This document shows, piece after piece, positions 33,031 through 41,544 of a DNA stretch of 64,000 nucleotides (positions within the stretch are counted from its first letter, which is position 1; each line of letters begins with the position of its first letter). The position numbers and the translations under genes are program-made. The notes under the pieces were generated by a model. It did not search any database and had not been told where the DNA came from. It saw only the letters and a program-made list of their open reading frames with translations. Origin of the DNA: Desulfatibacillum aliphaticivorans DSM 15576 (GTDB lineage Bacteria; Desulfobacterota; Desulfobacteria; Desulfobacterales; Desulfatibacillaceae); contig NZ_AUCT01000029.1 in assembly GCF_000429905.1 (NCBI RefSeq), positions 1-64,000 of the forward strand, in the 5' to 3' direction.

Positions 33031-34506
33031 ATGGATAGCAATATTGAAGCGAAAGAGCCGTTTGATTGGAAGCGATTTTGTTTTTTAATGCTGGGCGTAG
33101 CTCTCTTTGTCATCGTGTATTATTGCCCGCCGCTGCCTGATGCCGTGGATCCCAACGGGGTCCACTTTCCATTGAGCAAGGAAGCCAAGGGGGCTCTGGC
33201 GGTGTTTTTACTGGCAGGCACATGGTGGGTTTTTGAGGTTGTGCCCATCGGCGTCACCAGCCTGACAATCGGCGCATTACAGGCGTTGTTCCTGATTCGC
33301 CCCGCCAAAGTGGCGTTCAAGGATTTCATGGACCCCTCGGTTCTGTTTATCTTTGGCTCCATCGTCATTGGCATGGTTTTCACCAAAACGGGCCTTACCA
33401 AAAGGCTGGCATATAAAATGCTCATTGTGGTGGGCGAAAAAACCAGCATGATCTACCTTGGCTGCTTCATCGTCACAGCAGCCCTGGCGCACATCATGGC
33501 CCATACGGCGGTGGCCGCCACCATTTACCCCCTGCTGCTGACCATCTACGCCTTGTATGGAGAAGGCGACAAGCAGACCAAGTTCGGCAAAGGCTTGTTC
33601 ATGGGCATGGCCTACGTGGCCGGCGCAGGCAGCATCGTGACTCTGTTGGGCGCGGCGCGCGGCGCCGTGGCCATCGGCTTTTACAACGACGTGGTCGGCA
33701 AAACCGTGGGCTTTTTTGAACTGACCAAGTTCATGTTCCCCATCGGTTGGTTGATGGTGTTTTTGCTGTGGGGATTTTTCATGGTCTTCCTCAAGCCTGA
33801 AAAAACAACGATCCCCGGCCTGCGGCAAAAAGCCAAAGACCTGGACGCCAACAACGGCCCCATCACCAAAAACGAAATCCTGGCTGCAGTGATCGTAGGC
33901 TCGGTTATTCTGATCATGTCTTTGGGATCCCTAATTGACGGATTCCCCAAACTGCATAAAACAGCCGTCATCCTGTGCTCCACCATTCTGTTTTTTGTCC
34001 TGAACATCCTGGACATTGATGACCTGGAGGAGATTCCCTGGAACATCATCCTGCTCTTCGCCGGCGCCATGAGCATCGGCTTCTGCCTGTGGGATACGGG
34101 CGCGGCAGAATGGCTGGCCGTCAACTGGCTGGTCATGTTCGAAAAGGCCAGCCCCTTTGTGTTCATCATGAGCATCGCCTTCTTTGTCATGATCATGACC
34201 AACTTCATCATGAACGTGGCGGCCATCGCTATTTCTCTGCCCGTGGCCTTGGTTATTGCTCCCTACCTGGGCGCTGCCCCGGAAGGCATCCTGTTCGCCT
34301 CCCTGGTGACTGCCGGCATGCCCTTCCTGCTGCTTGTGGGCGCCGCTCCCAACGCCATCGCCTACGACTCCAAGCAATTCACCACAGGTGAATTCTTTAT
34401 GTACGGCATCCCCGCCAGCGCCATGCTGATGGTGGTGGTGGCCATTGCCGTGGGCGTTATATGGCCTTTGATGGGCATGCCCATTTACGTGACCCCGGCC
34501 GGATAA
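33031..34506 (+). CDS. SLC13/DASS family dicarboxylate:sodium symporter
   Basis: The 491-residue protein starts at 33031 (GTGAGGAA upstream) and has about 11-12 membrane helices. Family features are GTWWVFEVVPIGVTSL, VLFIFGSIVIGMVF, HIMAHTAVAATIYPLLL, an inner loop of DUF-like charged residues, NFIMNVAAIAISLPVAL and a C-terminal APNAIAYDSKQFTTGEFFMYG. The last is a hallmark of DASS proteins such as CitT or VcINDY. The two substrate/sodium SNT motifs are altered here to AHTAV and MNVAA, so the substrate may differ from succinate or citrate. Uptake of an organic acid for anaerobic growth is likely. A terminator follows. Confidence 0.87.
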   Translation: MDSNIEAKEPFDWKRFCFLMLGVALFVIVYYCPPLPDAVDPNGVHFPLSKEAKGALAVFLLAGTWWVFEVVPIGVTSLTIGALQALFLIRPAKVAFKDFMDPSVLFIFGSIVIGMVFTKTGLTKRLAYKMLIVVGEKTSMIYLGCFIVTAALAHIMAHTAVAATIYPLLLTIYALYGEGDKQTKFGKGLFMGMAYVAGAGSIVTLLGAARGAVAIGFYNDVVGKTVGFFELTKFMFPIGWLMVFLLWGFFMVFLKPEKTTIPGLRQKAKDLDANNGPITKNEILAAVIVGSVILIMSLGSLIDGFPKLHKTAVILCSTILFFVLNILDIDDLEEIPWNIILLFAGAMSIGFCLWDTGAAEWLAVNWLVMFEKASPFVFIMSIAFFVMIMTNFIMNVAAIAISLPVALVIAPYLGAAPEGILFASLVTAGMPFLLLVGAAPNAIAYDSKQFTTGEFFMYGIPASAMLMVVVAIAVGVIWPLMGMPIYVTPAG

Positions 34507-34540
34507 CGGACGACAAAAAAACGTGTATTGTATAAAGGGC

Positions 34541-34578
34541 AAAGGCCGCCCGTTTTCTTGGGCGGCCTTTTGTTTTTC
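34541..34578 (+). terminator. Terminator after the SLC13 transporter
   Basis: AAAGGCCGCCC (34541-34551) pairs with GGGCGGCCTTT (34560-34570), followed by TGTTTTT. The left flank carries A residues, so it may also stop the converging chemoreceptor transcript. Confidence 0.92.
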
Positions 34579-34606
34579 ATGCAATCCGCTTGTTTATCCC
34601 GCCTTT

Positions 34607-36916
34607 TTAAAAGTCTGTAAAATCTTCGTCATCCATAGGTATGACCTGTTCCGGATCCACAATCCTCCCCCGGCTGCTTGCTTTATCCGTCAGCGACTTG
34701 GCCTTGCGGGCGGCGAGCTTGGGCTGGGGCTTTGGGGTTTCGGTCTTTTTCCCTTTGGCCTTGCCGCCGACGATTTTGCTTAACTGCTCCACCATGCTTT
34801 TCAACTGCTCAGCCTGGGCGTTAAGCTCCTCCGAGGCGGACGCCGACTCTTCGGCGTTGGCGGCGTTCTGCTGGGTGACCTTGTCCATGTCCGTCACCCC
34901 GTTGTTCACCTGTTCGATCCCCTGGGACTGCTCCCGGGAGGCTTCGGCGATCTCCGCGACAAGCCCCTCCACCCGGGAAGCGCTGGCTCCCACTTCCCCA
35001 AATGCTTCATTGGTTTTTTCCACCAGGTCGGTTCCCTGAGTCACCTTTTCCATGGTGGCGTCGATTAAGAACGAGGTGTTGTGAGCCGCTTCTGCAGCCC
35101 TGGTCGCCAGATTGCGGACTTCATCGGCCACCACGGCGAACCCGGCGCCGGCCTCCCCGGCCCTGGCGGCCTCCACGGCTGCGTTTAGTGCCAAAAGATT
35201 TGTCTGAAAGGCTATTTCATCGATTGTCTTGATAATTTTGGAGGTCTCGGCGCTGGCCTGGGCTATATCCGCAATGGATTGGGTCAACTGGCTCATGGAC
35301 CCTCCGGCCTTTTCCACCACCAGAAAGGTCTCCTTCATGAGATTGTCGGCCTGGCCCGCGTTCTCCGCATTTTGTTTGGTCATGGACGCCATTTCCTCCA
35401 GGGAGGAGGAGGTTTCCTCCAGCGTGGCCGCCTGTTGGGAAGCCCCTTCGGCCAGAGACTGGCTGGAAGAAGAAACCTGCTGGGACGCCGAGGCCACTTG
35501 TTCGGAGCCTTCGTTTAAGCCGGAGATGACGGCGTGGATGGGCTTGGTAATGCTGCGGGTGATTGTCAAAGCCAAAAATAATCCCAGAATGACAGCCCCC
35601 AGAGCCGCCAGGATCATATTGCGCGTGGTGGAGGACATCACGTCCAGCATCTTCGTCTTCTGCTCCTCACGGGCGGCTGCGCAGACTTTTATGGCTTCCC
35701 GCGCCGACTCCACCATGACGCTTTCGGCCATGAGCTGCTCTTCCATCATGGAGGCAATGGCCCCGAACTCGCCCACATAGGCGCGAACCGCGTCCATGAC
35801 TGCACCGATCCTCTCTTGGTTGCGCTGCTGGGTGAACCTGTTTTCCAGGTCCTCGCCAAGAGACAGAATGGAGCCGATCCTGGCGTTGACCGCATCCAGA
35901 TGGACGAGCCCGCCTTGTGAATTGACAAAAGCCTTTTCCGCCAGACGGGCCTCCAAAAACCATTGAACCAGCTTGCGGGAAGAGTCGGCCTTTTCAATTT
36001 TATCCTTGGTTTGGGCTTCTGCTTCATCTCGGATTTCGTTCAATACCACCTTTTGGTTTTCCGTCAACGCCTCCACCTTTTGAACCAGCAAATCCGCCTG
36101 GGCGGAGGCCTCCTCACGGACTTCGGCGGCCTGGGAGTATTCATAGTTTTTGGTCATCTCCACGATTTTTGCGAAGCCTTCGAAATAGGCCTGGGACGCG
36201 GCAAGAGCCTCCTGTATGAGAGTTTTTCCAGGCTCCTTGTCTATTTTCTTTTCAATGCTGCTAAGCAACCGGTTGATTTGAACGCCCGACTCCTGGACCT
36301 TATCGGCGTATTTGTCAAAGCTGGTGAGCTGATAGCTTTTCTCGGCGCCCCGGGCGTCAAAAATCATGTAAATGACCTCTCCGGCGGCCTCGGCGCTCCA
36401 TTGGGTTTCGGCGACCAATTGCTTGCTGCGAGACCGGATCCTTTCCAACTGGCCTTTTTGCTCTTCGCCGATATCCTTGGCCTCTTGAATAGCGGATTCG
36501 GCCAACGCATCGATTCTTTCCAAAGCCTGGTTTCTCTGCACGACGGAAGCTGCATAAGCCTCAAAGGCCTGGGCGTACTCCGCGGCGCTGGCGATCACCT
36601 CGTCTATTTGCTTTTTGCTGGCGTCGGACTGAAACTTTTTCTTGGAAGCCTCGGCCAGGGCCGTTATATCAGAAACGTTCTTGCGGACGGAGTTTAAGTA
36701 CTCCTCCTCGCCGCGCAGCATATAATTCTTTTCCTGCCGCCGCGTCTCCAAAAAAATTTTCACCAGCCGGTTGACGTCGTCTCCCTTTTCCACCCGATCC
36801 GCGACCTTTTGGAATCCATTGTACGCAAAGCCCGCCACAAGGCATAGAAGCACCATAATCGGGATCACGGCGCCAAAAATTTTGGTCCCCAGTTTTACTT
36901 TTTTGAACATAAGCAC
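34607..36916 (-). CDS. Methyl-accepting chemotaxis protein with helical-bimodular sensor
   Basis: The 769-residue receptor differs from the two at 12-17 kb. TM1 spans about 13-33. The roughly 400-residue periplasmic region is all-helical with the LETRRQEKNYMLRGEEEYL and FLEARLAEKAFV repeats typical of HBM/dCHEY-like sensors. TM2 is near 435-457 (MILAALGAVILGLFLALTI). The signalling tip is TNLLALNAAVEAARAGEAG with GFAVVADEVRNLA. An Ala/Lys-rich linker leads to the conserved tail PEQVIPMDDEDFTDF. A sigma-28-like promoter at 36995-37022 links it to flagellar gene control. It diverges from the acyl-CoA ligase gene. Confidence 0.93.
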   Translation of the reverse strand: MLMFKKVKLGTKIFGAVIPIMVLLCLVAGFAYNGFQKVADRVEKGDDVNRLVKIFLETRRQEKNYMLRGEEEYLNSVRKNVSDITALAEASKKKFQSDASKKQIDEVIASAAEYAQAFEAYAASVVQRNQALERIDALAESAIQEAKDIGEEQKGQLERIRSRSKQLVAETQWSAEAAGEVIYMIFDARGAEKSYQLTSFDKYADKVQESGVQINRLLSSIEKKIDKEPGKTLIQEALAASQAYFEGFAKIVEMTKNYEYSQAAEVREEASAQADLLVQKVEALTENQKVVLNEIRDEAEAQTKDKIEKADSSRKLVQWFLEARLAEKAFVNSQGGLVHLDAVNARIGSILSLGEDLENRFTQQRNQERIGAVMDAVRAYVGEFGAIASMMEEQLMAESVMVESAREAIKVCAAAREEQKTKMLDVMSSTTRNMILAALGAVILGLFLALTITRSITKPIHAVISGLNEGSEQVASASQQVSSSSQSLAEGASQQAATLEETSSSLEEMASMTKQNAENAGQADNLMKETFLVVEKAGGSMSQLTQSIADIAQASAETSKIIKTIDEIAFQTNLLALNAAVEAARAGEAGAGFAVVADEVRNLATRAAEAAHNTSFLIDATMEKVTQGTDLVEKTNEAFGEVGASASRVEGLVAEIAEASREQSQGIEQVNNGVTDMDKVTQQNAANAEESASASEELNAQAEQLKSMVEQLSKIVGGKAKGKKTETPKPQPKLAARKAKSLTDKASSRGRIVDPEQVIPMDDEDFTDF

Positions 36917-36994
36917 CCCCTGTTGCTATCAAGGATGGTTTATAAACAGAAAAAGGCGCGAACAAGACCTTCGAGGAGGTAACGCCACACAAGT

Positions 36995-37022
36995 TAATCG
37001 GCAGGCAGGTCACCAAACTTTA
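36995..37022 (-). promoter_or_regulatory. Sigma-28 (FliA)-type promoter of the chemoreceptor
   Basis: Read on the minus strand, TAAAGTTT (37022-37015) and GCCGATTA (37002-36995) match the flagellar sigma factor consensus TAAAGTTT-N11-GCCGATAA in 15 of 16 positions, with a 12-bp spacer instead of 11. The leader to the ATG at 36916 is about 70 nt. Confidence 0.7.
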
Positions 37023-37174
37023 GCGCCATTCACCCCTAAATTATGCAAAAATTACGCCTAAAAAAGCCCTAAAATTCATTTTATTTGCATAAAAAATTCC
37101 GAATTATTTTAGCGACATTCAGATTAAAGCGCACGAGGTAAAATCGCCGACGGCTGCAAAATGGCGGGAATCCC

Positions 37175-37204
37175 TTGACCGAAGGGCCAAAGCGAAGATA
37201 TAAT
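37175..37204 (+). promoter_or_regulatory. Sigma-70-type promoter of the acyl-CoA ligase gene
   Basis: TTGACC (37175-37180) and consensus TATAAT (37199-37204) are spaced 18 bp. The -35 box lies inside an inverted repeat CCCTT-GACCG-AAGGG (37172-37186), a possible operator. The leader is about 145 nt. Confidence 0.7.
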
Positions 37205-37356
37205 GAAGGCAACTAATCCACCTTTAATGCTGTAAAATCTATTCCCCCTTTTTACAATTCAGGTTTTTTTCTTGGGAAATAGCCCTGGAAGAAAAAAAGC
37301 TCAGGGCCTGTTGTCGCTTTTCATGTCGTATTTCACGTTTATGGAGGGAAAAACAG

Positions 37357-39051
37357 ATGGGCGAGCAATTTTGGAGAAAGTCGTACGACCCGGGCATGGA
37401 AGATTTGGATCCATCGGTTTGGGAAACCAATTACGTCGATGCGGTCAAACCTGTTTTTGAAAGATTTCCAAATAAGACCGCCTTTGCATTCATGGGCGTG
37501 GAAATCACCTTCGCCGAGTTGGACCTGTACTCCAACCGGTTTGCCAACATGCTGCTTGACAGCGGGCTGAAAAAAGGGGACGTGGTGGGCATTAATCTGC
37601 CCAACATTCCTGAATACGCCATCGCCTGGCTGGGAACCCTGAAGGCCGGCTGCGTGGTTTCCGGCGTCTCCCCGCTGATGGCTTCGGACGGCATGAAATA
37701 TCAGTTGGAGAATTCCAATGCAAAAGGATTGGTCACCCTGGACGCCATTTTCGCCGCCAGGGTCACGGAAATCGCTCCCTACCTGCCGGACCTGAAACTG
37801 GTGGTGGCTGGGTCGGTGGGCGGGTTTTTGCCGCCGCTAAAGAGGACCTTGGGAAAGCTGCTGAAAAAAATTCCCTCCGGCAAGGTGACCCAGCTTCCTG
37901 GCAAAAAGGTGCTTAAGTTCTCCCAGGTAATTCAAGGGGAACAGTTCGACTCAAAGCAGCCGTCTGTGGCCCTTTCTCCGGACGACATCGCCTACATCCA
38001 ATACACGGGCGGCACCACCGGACCTCCCAAAGGCGCCATGCTGAGCCATCGCAACGCCGTCTCCGACTTGCTGATCACCCAAAAATGGCTCAGTTGGGAG
38101 CATGGCAAGGGCCTGGCCTTATCCGGCTTCCCCTTTTTTCACATCGCCGGGCTTTTCTTTTGCGAAAACTGCGTGTATCTGGGCTGGACGCAAATCCTGA
38201 TTCCCAACCCCAGGGACACCAAGCATATTTGCAAGGAAATCGAAAAATACAAACCCACCGCGCTGGTTAATGTACCCTCCCTGTTTCAAATGCTGTTGGC
38301 CGAGCCCGCCTTCAAGGCCTTGGATTTTTCCAACCTGGAGGTGTGCATATCGGCCGCGGCGCCTTTTCCCGAGGAGTCCCAAAAGGAGTTGGAAGCCGTT
38401 GTGGGCCGGGGGAAGCTCCTGGAGGTCTACGGCATGACCGAAACCTCCCCCCTGTCGGCCATGAATCCGGCCAAGGGCAGAAAAAAGCTCGGGTCCGTGG
38501 GTCTCCCCCTCCTCAATACGGAGGTCCGCCTGGTGGACACCTCAACCGGCGAGGAGGTGGAGCAGGGCCAGCCCGGAGAAATCTGCGTCAAAGGCCCCCA
38601 GGTCATGGTGGGGTATTACAACAAGCCCGAGGAAACCGCCAAGGCCATTGACTCGGAAGGCTTCATGCACACAGGAGACGTGGGAATAATGGACGAACAC
38701 GGCTACGTCTCCATTGTGGATCGCACCAAAGACATGCTCATCGTGGGCGGCTACAAAGTCTTTTCCGTGAAGGTGGAGGAGGTGCTCGCCACACACCCCG
38801 GCGTGGACATGATCGCCATCACCGGCAAACCCAATCCGGAAAGGCCGGGCTCGGAATTGGTCCGGGCCTATGTGACCTTGAATCCGGATTACGCCAAGAC
38901 CAAAAACAAGGAGGCCATCAAAAAGGGAATCATGGACCTGGCCAAAGACAAGCTGGCCCCTTATGAAGCGCCCAAGGAAATTATCATCATGGATGAAATC
39001 CCCCTGACCACGGTGGGTAAGATTGACAAGAAGGAGTTGCGAAAACTGTAA
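37357..39051 (+). CDS. Long-chain fatty acid--CoA ligase (FadD-like)
   Basis: The 564-residue AMP-forming enzyme activates a carboxylic acid to its CoA thioester. The P-loop YTGGTTGPPKG is at 216-226, followed by GFPFFHIAG, VYGMTETSP, GFMHTGDVGIMDEHGYVSIVDRTKDM and the catalytic lysine motif TTVGKIDKKELRK. It is similar to FadD and medium/long-chain ligases of beta-oxidation. Substrate chain length cannot be read from the sequence. GGAGGG lies 8 nt before the ATG. It has its own promoter and terminator and no beta-oxidation neighbour here. It probably feeds fatty or alkanoic acids into degradation. Confidence 0.9.
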   Translation: MGEQFWRKSYDPGMEDLDPSVWETNYVDAVKPVFERFPNKTAFAFMGVEITFAELDLYSNRFANMLLDSGLKKGDVVGINLPNIPEYAIAWLGTLKAGCVVSGVSPLMASDGMKYQLENSNAKGLVTLDAIFAARVTEIAPYLPDLKLVVAGSVGGFLPPLKRTLGKLLKKIPSGKVTQLPGKKVLKFSQVIQGEQFDSKQPSVALSPDDIAYIQYTGGTTGPPKGAMLSHRNAVSDLLITQKWLSWEHGKGLALSGFPFFHIAGLFFCENCVYLGWTQILIPNPRDTKHICKEIEKYKPTALVNVPSLFQMLLAEPAFKALDFSNLEVCISAAAPFPEESQKELEAVVGRGKLLEVYGMTETSPLSAMNPAKGRKKLGSVGLPLLNTEVRLVDTSTGEEVEQGQPGEICVKGPQVMVGYYNKPEETAKAIDSEGFMHTGDVGIMDEHGYVSIVDRTKDMLIVGGYKVFSVKVEEVLATHPGVDMIAITGKPNPERPGSELVRAYVTLNPDYAKTKNKEAIKKGIMDLAKDKLAPYEAPKEIIIMDEIPLTTVGKIDKKELRKL

Positions 39052-39067
39052 AGCTCCTACTCAATAA

Positions 39068-39109
39068 AAAAGCCCGGGGCCGCTTCAGGCGCCTCCGGGC
39101 TTTTATTTT
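39068..39109. terminator. Bidirectional terminator between ligase and J-like gene
   Basis: AAAAGCCCGG (39068-39077) pairs with CCGGGCTTTT (39095-39104), followed by ATTTTA. The A-rich left side lets it also terminate the minus-strand chaperone gene run that ends at 39128. Confidence 0.88.
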
Positions 39110-39127
39110 AACTGTAAAAGCAGCTTG

Positions 39128-41461
39128 TTATTTGACTGCGTGCACCGCTGCGCATTTCCTGGAATCCAACCGGAAGTTTTCCACTCCGTCATCAACGGAA
39201 ACCACGATCACCTGCTCGGCCATGTAGCCGTCCGCCCATCTGGGATTGCTGGAGCTCGACCAAAAGACCAGGCCCGGTGCGGCGGGATAGCCATTATCCA
39301 TTTTGTAAAAGGCCTCCAACTCCGCTTCGGTGGGCAAGCGCCATCCCCTGACTCCTCCTACACTCATGTTTTGTACGTAGGCCTTGGCATAGTCATAGCT
39401 CACGCACTCTTGCAGGTCGTCCTGGGATGACAAAAGGGTCCAGGTCAGGCCTGTTTTTCTATCCAGAACAGTCCCCGGCTTTTGTTCGGTAAAGCGTTTA
39501 TTGCCGCTCAGCTTCAGGCGCATGGCCGCCTGAGCGTTGTCAATGCGGGACTTGTACTTTAAGGCCTGCAGCATTCTGATCTGCTCCAGGACCTTGTCTT
39601 TGGCCGTGGTCCGGGGATGGAGCGTCAAAAATTCGTTGTAGTCCGCCAGGGCTGCATCATAATCGGTTCCGCGGCGCGAAGCCTTAGCCTGGACAGCTTC
39701 GAAAGCCTTTTGGTCAGCCAGCCTCTTTTGGAAGCCTTCCTTTTCCCGGCTTAACCGTTTGGCGTTATTGTTATCGAAGATCCGAATGTAGGAGTCGCAA
39801 TATTCTATCGCCTGAGCCCAGTTTTCCTGGCGGGAGGCCAGCTCGATTCTCCGGTTCAGGAACAGGTAATACTCGTCGCCCATCTCCCAAATGAGTTTGG
39901 AGACTTCGTCCTTATGCTGACCGTGGGGATGATTGGCCAGATATTCCACGTAAGCGGCGATGCGTTGGTCGGTGTCTGCGGCGTCCAGGGCTTTCAGCCC
40001 TTCGAACTGGAAGGTTTCAAAGGCGTTTTCAATTTCCTTGACTTTGGCGTTTGCAGCGCCTGTTTGAGAGCCGCCCGGGAAATCCGCAAGGTACTCCTTA
40101 TACGAGTCAAGGGCTTTTCCAAACTCCTCGGCGGCGAGGAATTCCTTGGCCTGTTTGTCCACCGACGCAAAGGCGGCCTTTTCCTTGTCAGCTTTCATCT
40201 GCTGCATGGTTTCGCGTATGAGCGCGTTCACCTGCTCGGTGTATTTACTGGGATCATTGACTGCAACGTAGTTGCGATAGATGACGATCCGTTTTTCCGG
40301 ATCTTGCTGCTGGAGAGCTCTTTCGGTCGTGTCTTCAAACTCGGCTTTGGCCTGCATGGCCATTAATAGGTAGAGTCCGCCCATTGCGGCCACGCATAGA
40401 ACGACCAGGGCGGCCCCAATGATAATGAACTGCTTTGGGGAGATCTTCCTTTTTTCCTGGCCTTCGATAACGTAATTTTTTTTTTTGCAGTAATTCTTGA
40501 TAAAGGACTTGGCCTCGGCCTCATCCATGCCCAGATCCTGGCCTGTTTTGACCAGGATGTCGAAATACTGGGAGCGGATTTTGCCGTCAATGCCGGCCAC
40601 GTCGATATCGGCTTCCAGATCCTTTAAACGGGAGCGTCCCCGGCTGATGTCGTAGGATGCGCGCGATTCCTGATCCCGAAAAATGGCCGAGCATTGCCCC
40701 GCCAAAATGCCGGAAGCCGTCACCAGGGCGTCCTTTTTGGCGATTTTAAGGATTTCCGCTTCCTTTTTACGGGCGGTTTTCCTTAGAAGCTCGACGCTGG
40801 CGGTTTCAGGCAGGCCCAAAAATTCATACAAAGAAGCGTGGCCGACGATCTTCAGGTTGTCATTGATCACCTTCTCAATGGATTTATCCAGGGATTTGCC
40901 TTTGATCTTTTCCGTGGATCCGGCTTTGCGGATGGGAACGTTCACCCGCTTTTTAATATCCTTTTCGGTCATGCCATGGGCTTTGGCCAACTTGGAGATT
41001 TCCTCCTGGGTGATATACCCCTTGGCCATGCGCAAGCCGAGCTGGCTGTCCAGCTCCACCAGCCTCCCTTCTTCCATGAGCTTGATCCGGGCGCGGATGT
41101 CGTCTTCTTCAATATGATGCAGTTCGGCGAGCTTGGTGATTTCCTGGTTGGAAATGTACCCCTTGCTTAAATGAAGGGCCAGATGCCTGTCGATTTCGGC
41201 AAAGGCTTCGCCTTCTTTCTCCCGGCTGACTTTCAGGGCGTCCCTGGCCTCCGCCTCCCGCAATTCGGGATCGCTCATGACTTTGCGGATTTCAGGAATG
41301 AGCCCTATATAGTTTTTCGCCTGAATCCCCTTGGTGGGATGGTTGCGCAAACGGCTCCAGTTGGCCTGCATGCGCTTGATAGCGGCGTCTATCTTAGCAG
41401 GGTCCTGTTCAGGAGGGTCAATGTTCAGTTCCAACAGAATGTAATAGTTTTCCCTATCCAT
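39128..41461 (-). CDS. Membrane-anchored J-like protein with C-terminal DUF1566 domain
   Basis: The 777-residue protein looks modular. The N-terminus (about 1-80: YYILLELN, MQANWSRLRNHPTKGIQAKN, VMSDPELREAEARDAL) resembles J-domain-like helices but has NHPT in place of HPD. A tandem repeat follows at 94-126 and 142-173 (SKGYISNQEITKLAEL / AKGYITQEEISKLAKA). A second J-like segment (about 208-275: SLYEFLGLPETASVELLRK, AIFRDQESRASYD) precedes one membrane helix at 344-368. Outside are helical repeats and a DUF1566/Lcl-type domain (about 655-777: TVLDRKTGLTWTLL, GWRLPTEAELEAF, FWSSS). It is the last gene of the run with Hsp70 and GrpE-like proteins, so it may recruit the chaperone to the membrane; that is inference. 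Confidence 0.7.
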   Translation of the reverse strand: MDRENYYILLELNIDPPEQDPAKIDAAIKRMQANWSRLRNHPTKGIQAKNYIGLIPEIRKVMSDPELREAEARDALKVSREKEGEAFAEIDRHLALHLSKGYISNQEITKLAELHHIEEDDIRARIKLMEEGRLVELDSQLGLRMAKGYITQEEISKLAKAHGMTEKDIKKRVNVPIRKAGSTEKIKGKSLDKSIEKVINDNLKIVGHASLYEFLGLPETASVELLRKTARKKEAEILKIAKKDALVTASGILAGQCSAIFRDQESRASYDISRGRSRLKDLEADIDVAGIDGKIRSQYFDILVKTGQDLGMDEAEAKSFIKNYCKKKNYVIEGQEKRKISPKQFIIIGAALVVLCVAAMGGLYLLMAMQAKAEFEDTTERALQQQDPEKRIVIYRNYVAVNDPSKYTEQVNALIRETMQQMKADKEKAAFASVDKQAKEFLAAEEFGKALDSYKEYLADFPGGSQTGAANAKVKEIENAFETFQFEGLKALDAADTDQRIAAYVEYLANHPHGQHKDEVSKLIWEMGDEYYLFLNRRIELASRQENWAQAIEYCDSYIRIFDNNNAKRLSREKEGFQKRLADQKAFEAVQAKASRRGTDYDAALADYNEFLTLHPRTTAKDKVLEQIRMLQALKYKSRIDNAQAAMRLKLSGNKRFTEQKPGTVLDRKTGLTWTLLSSQDDLQECVSYDYAKAYVQNMSVGGVRGWRLPTEAELEAFYKMDNGYPAAPGLVFWSSSSNPRWADGYMAEQVIVVSVDDGVENFRLDSRKCAAVHAVK

Positions 41462-41544
41462 GAAGCGCTTATCATCCTAAGTCTCTGCGTGATGGCAGCT
41501 TGGGCTGCCGATACAATACCCTGAGGCCGTCTCGCACATTTCTA

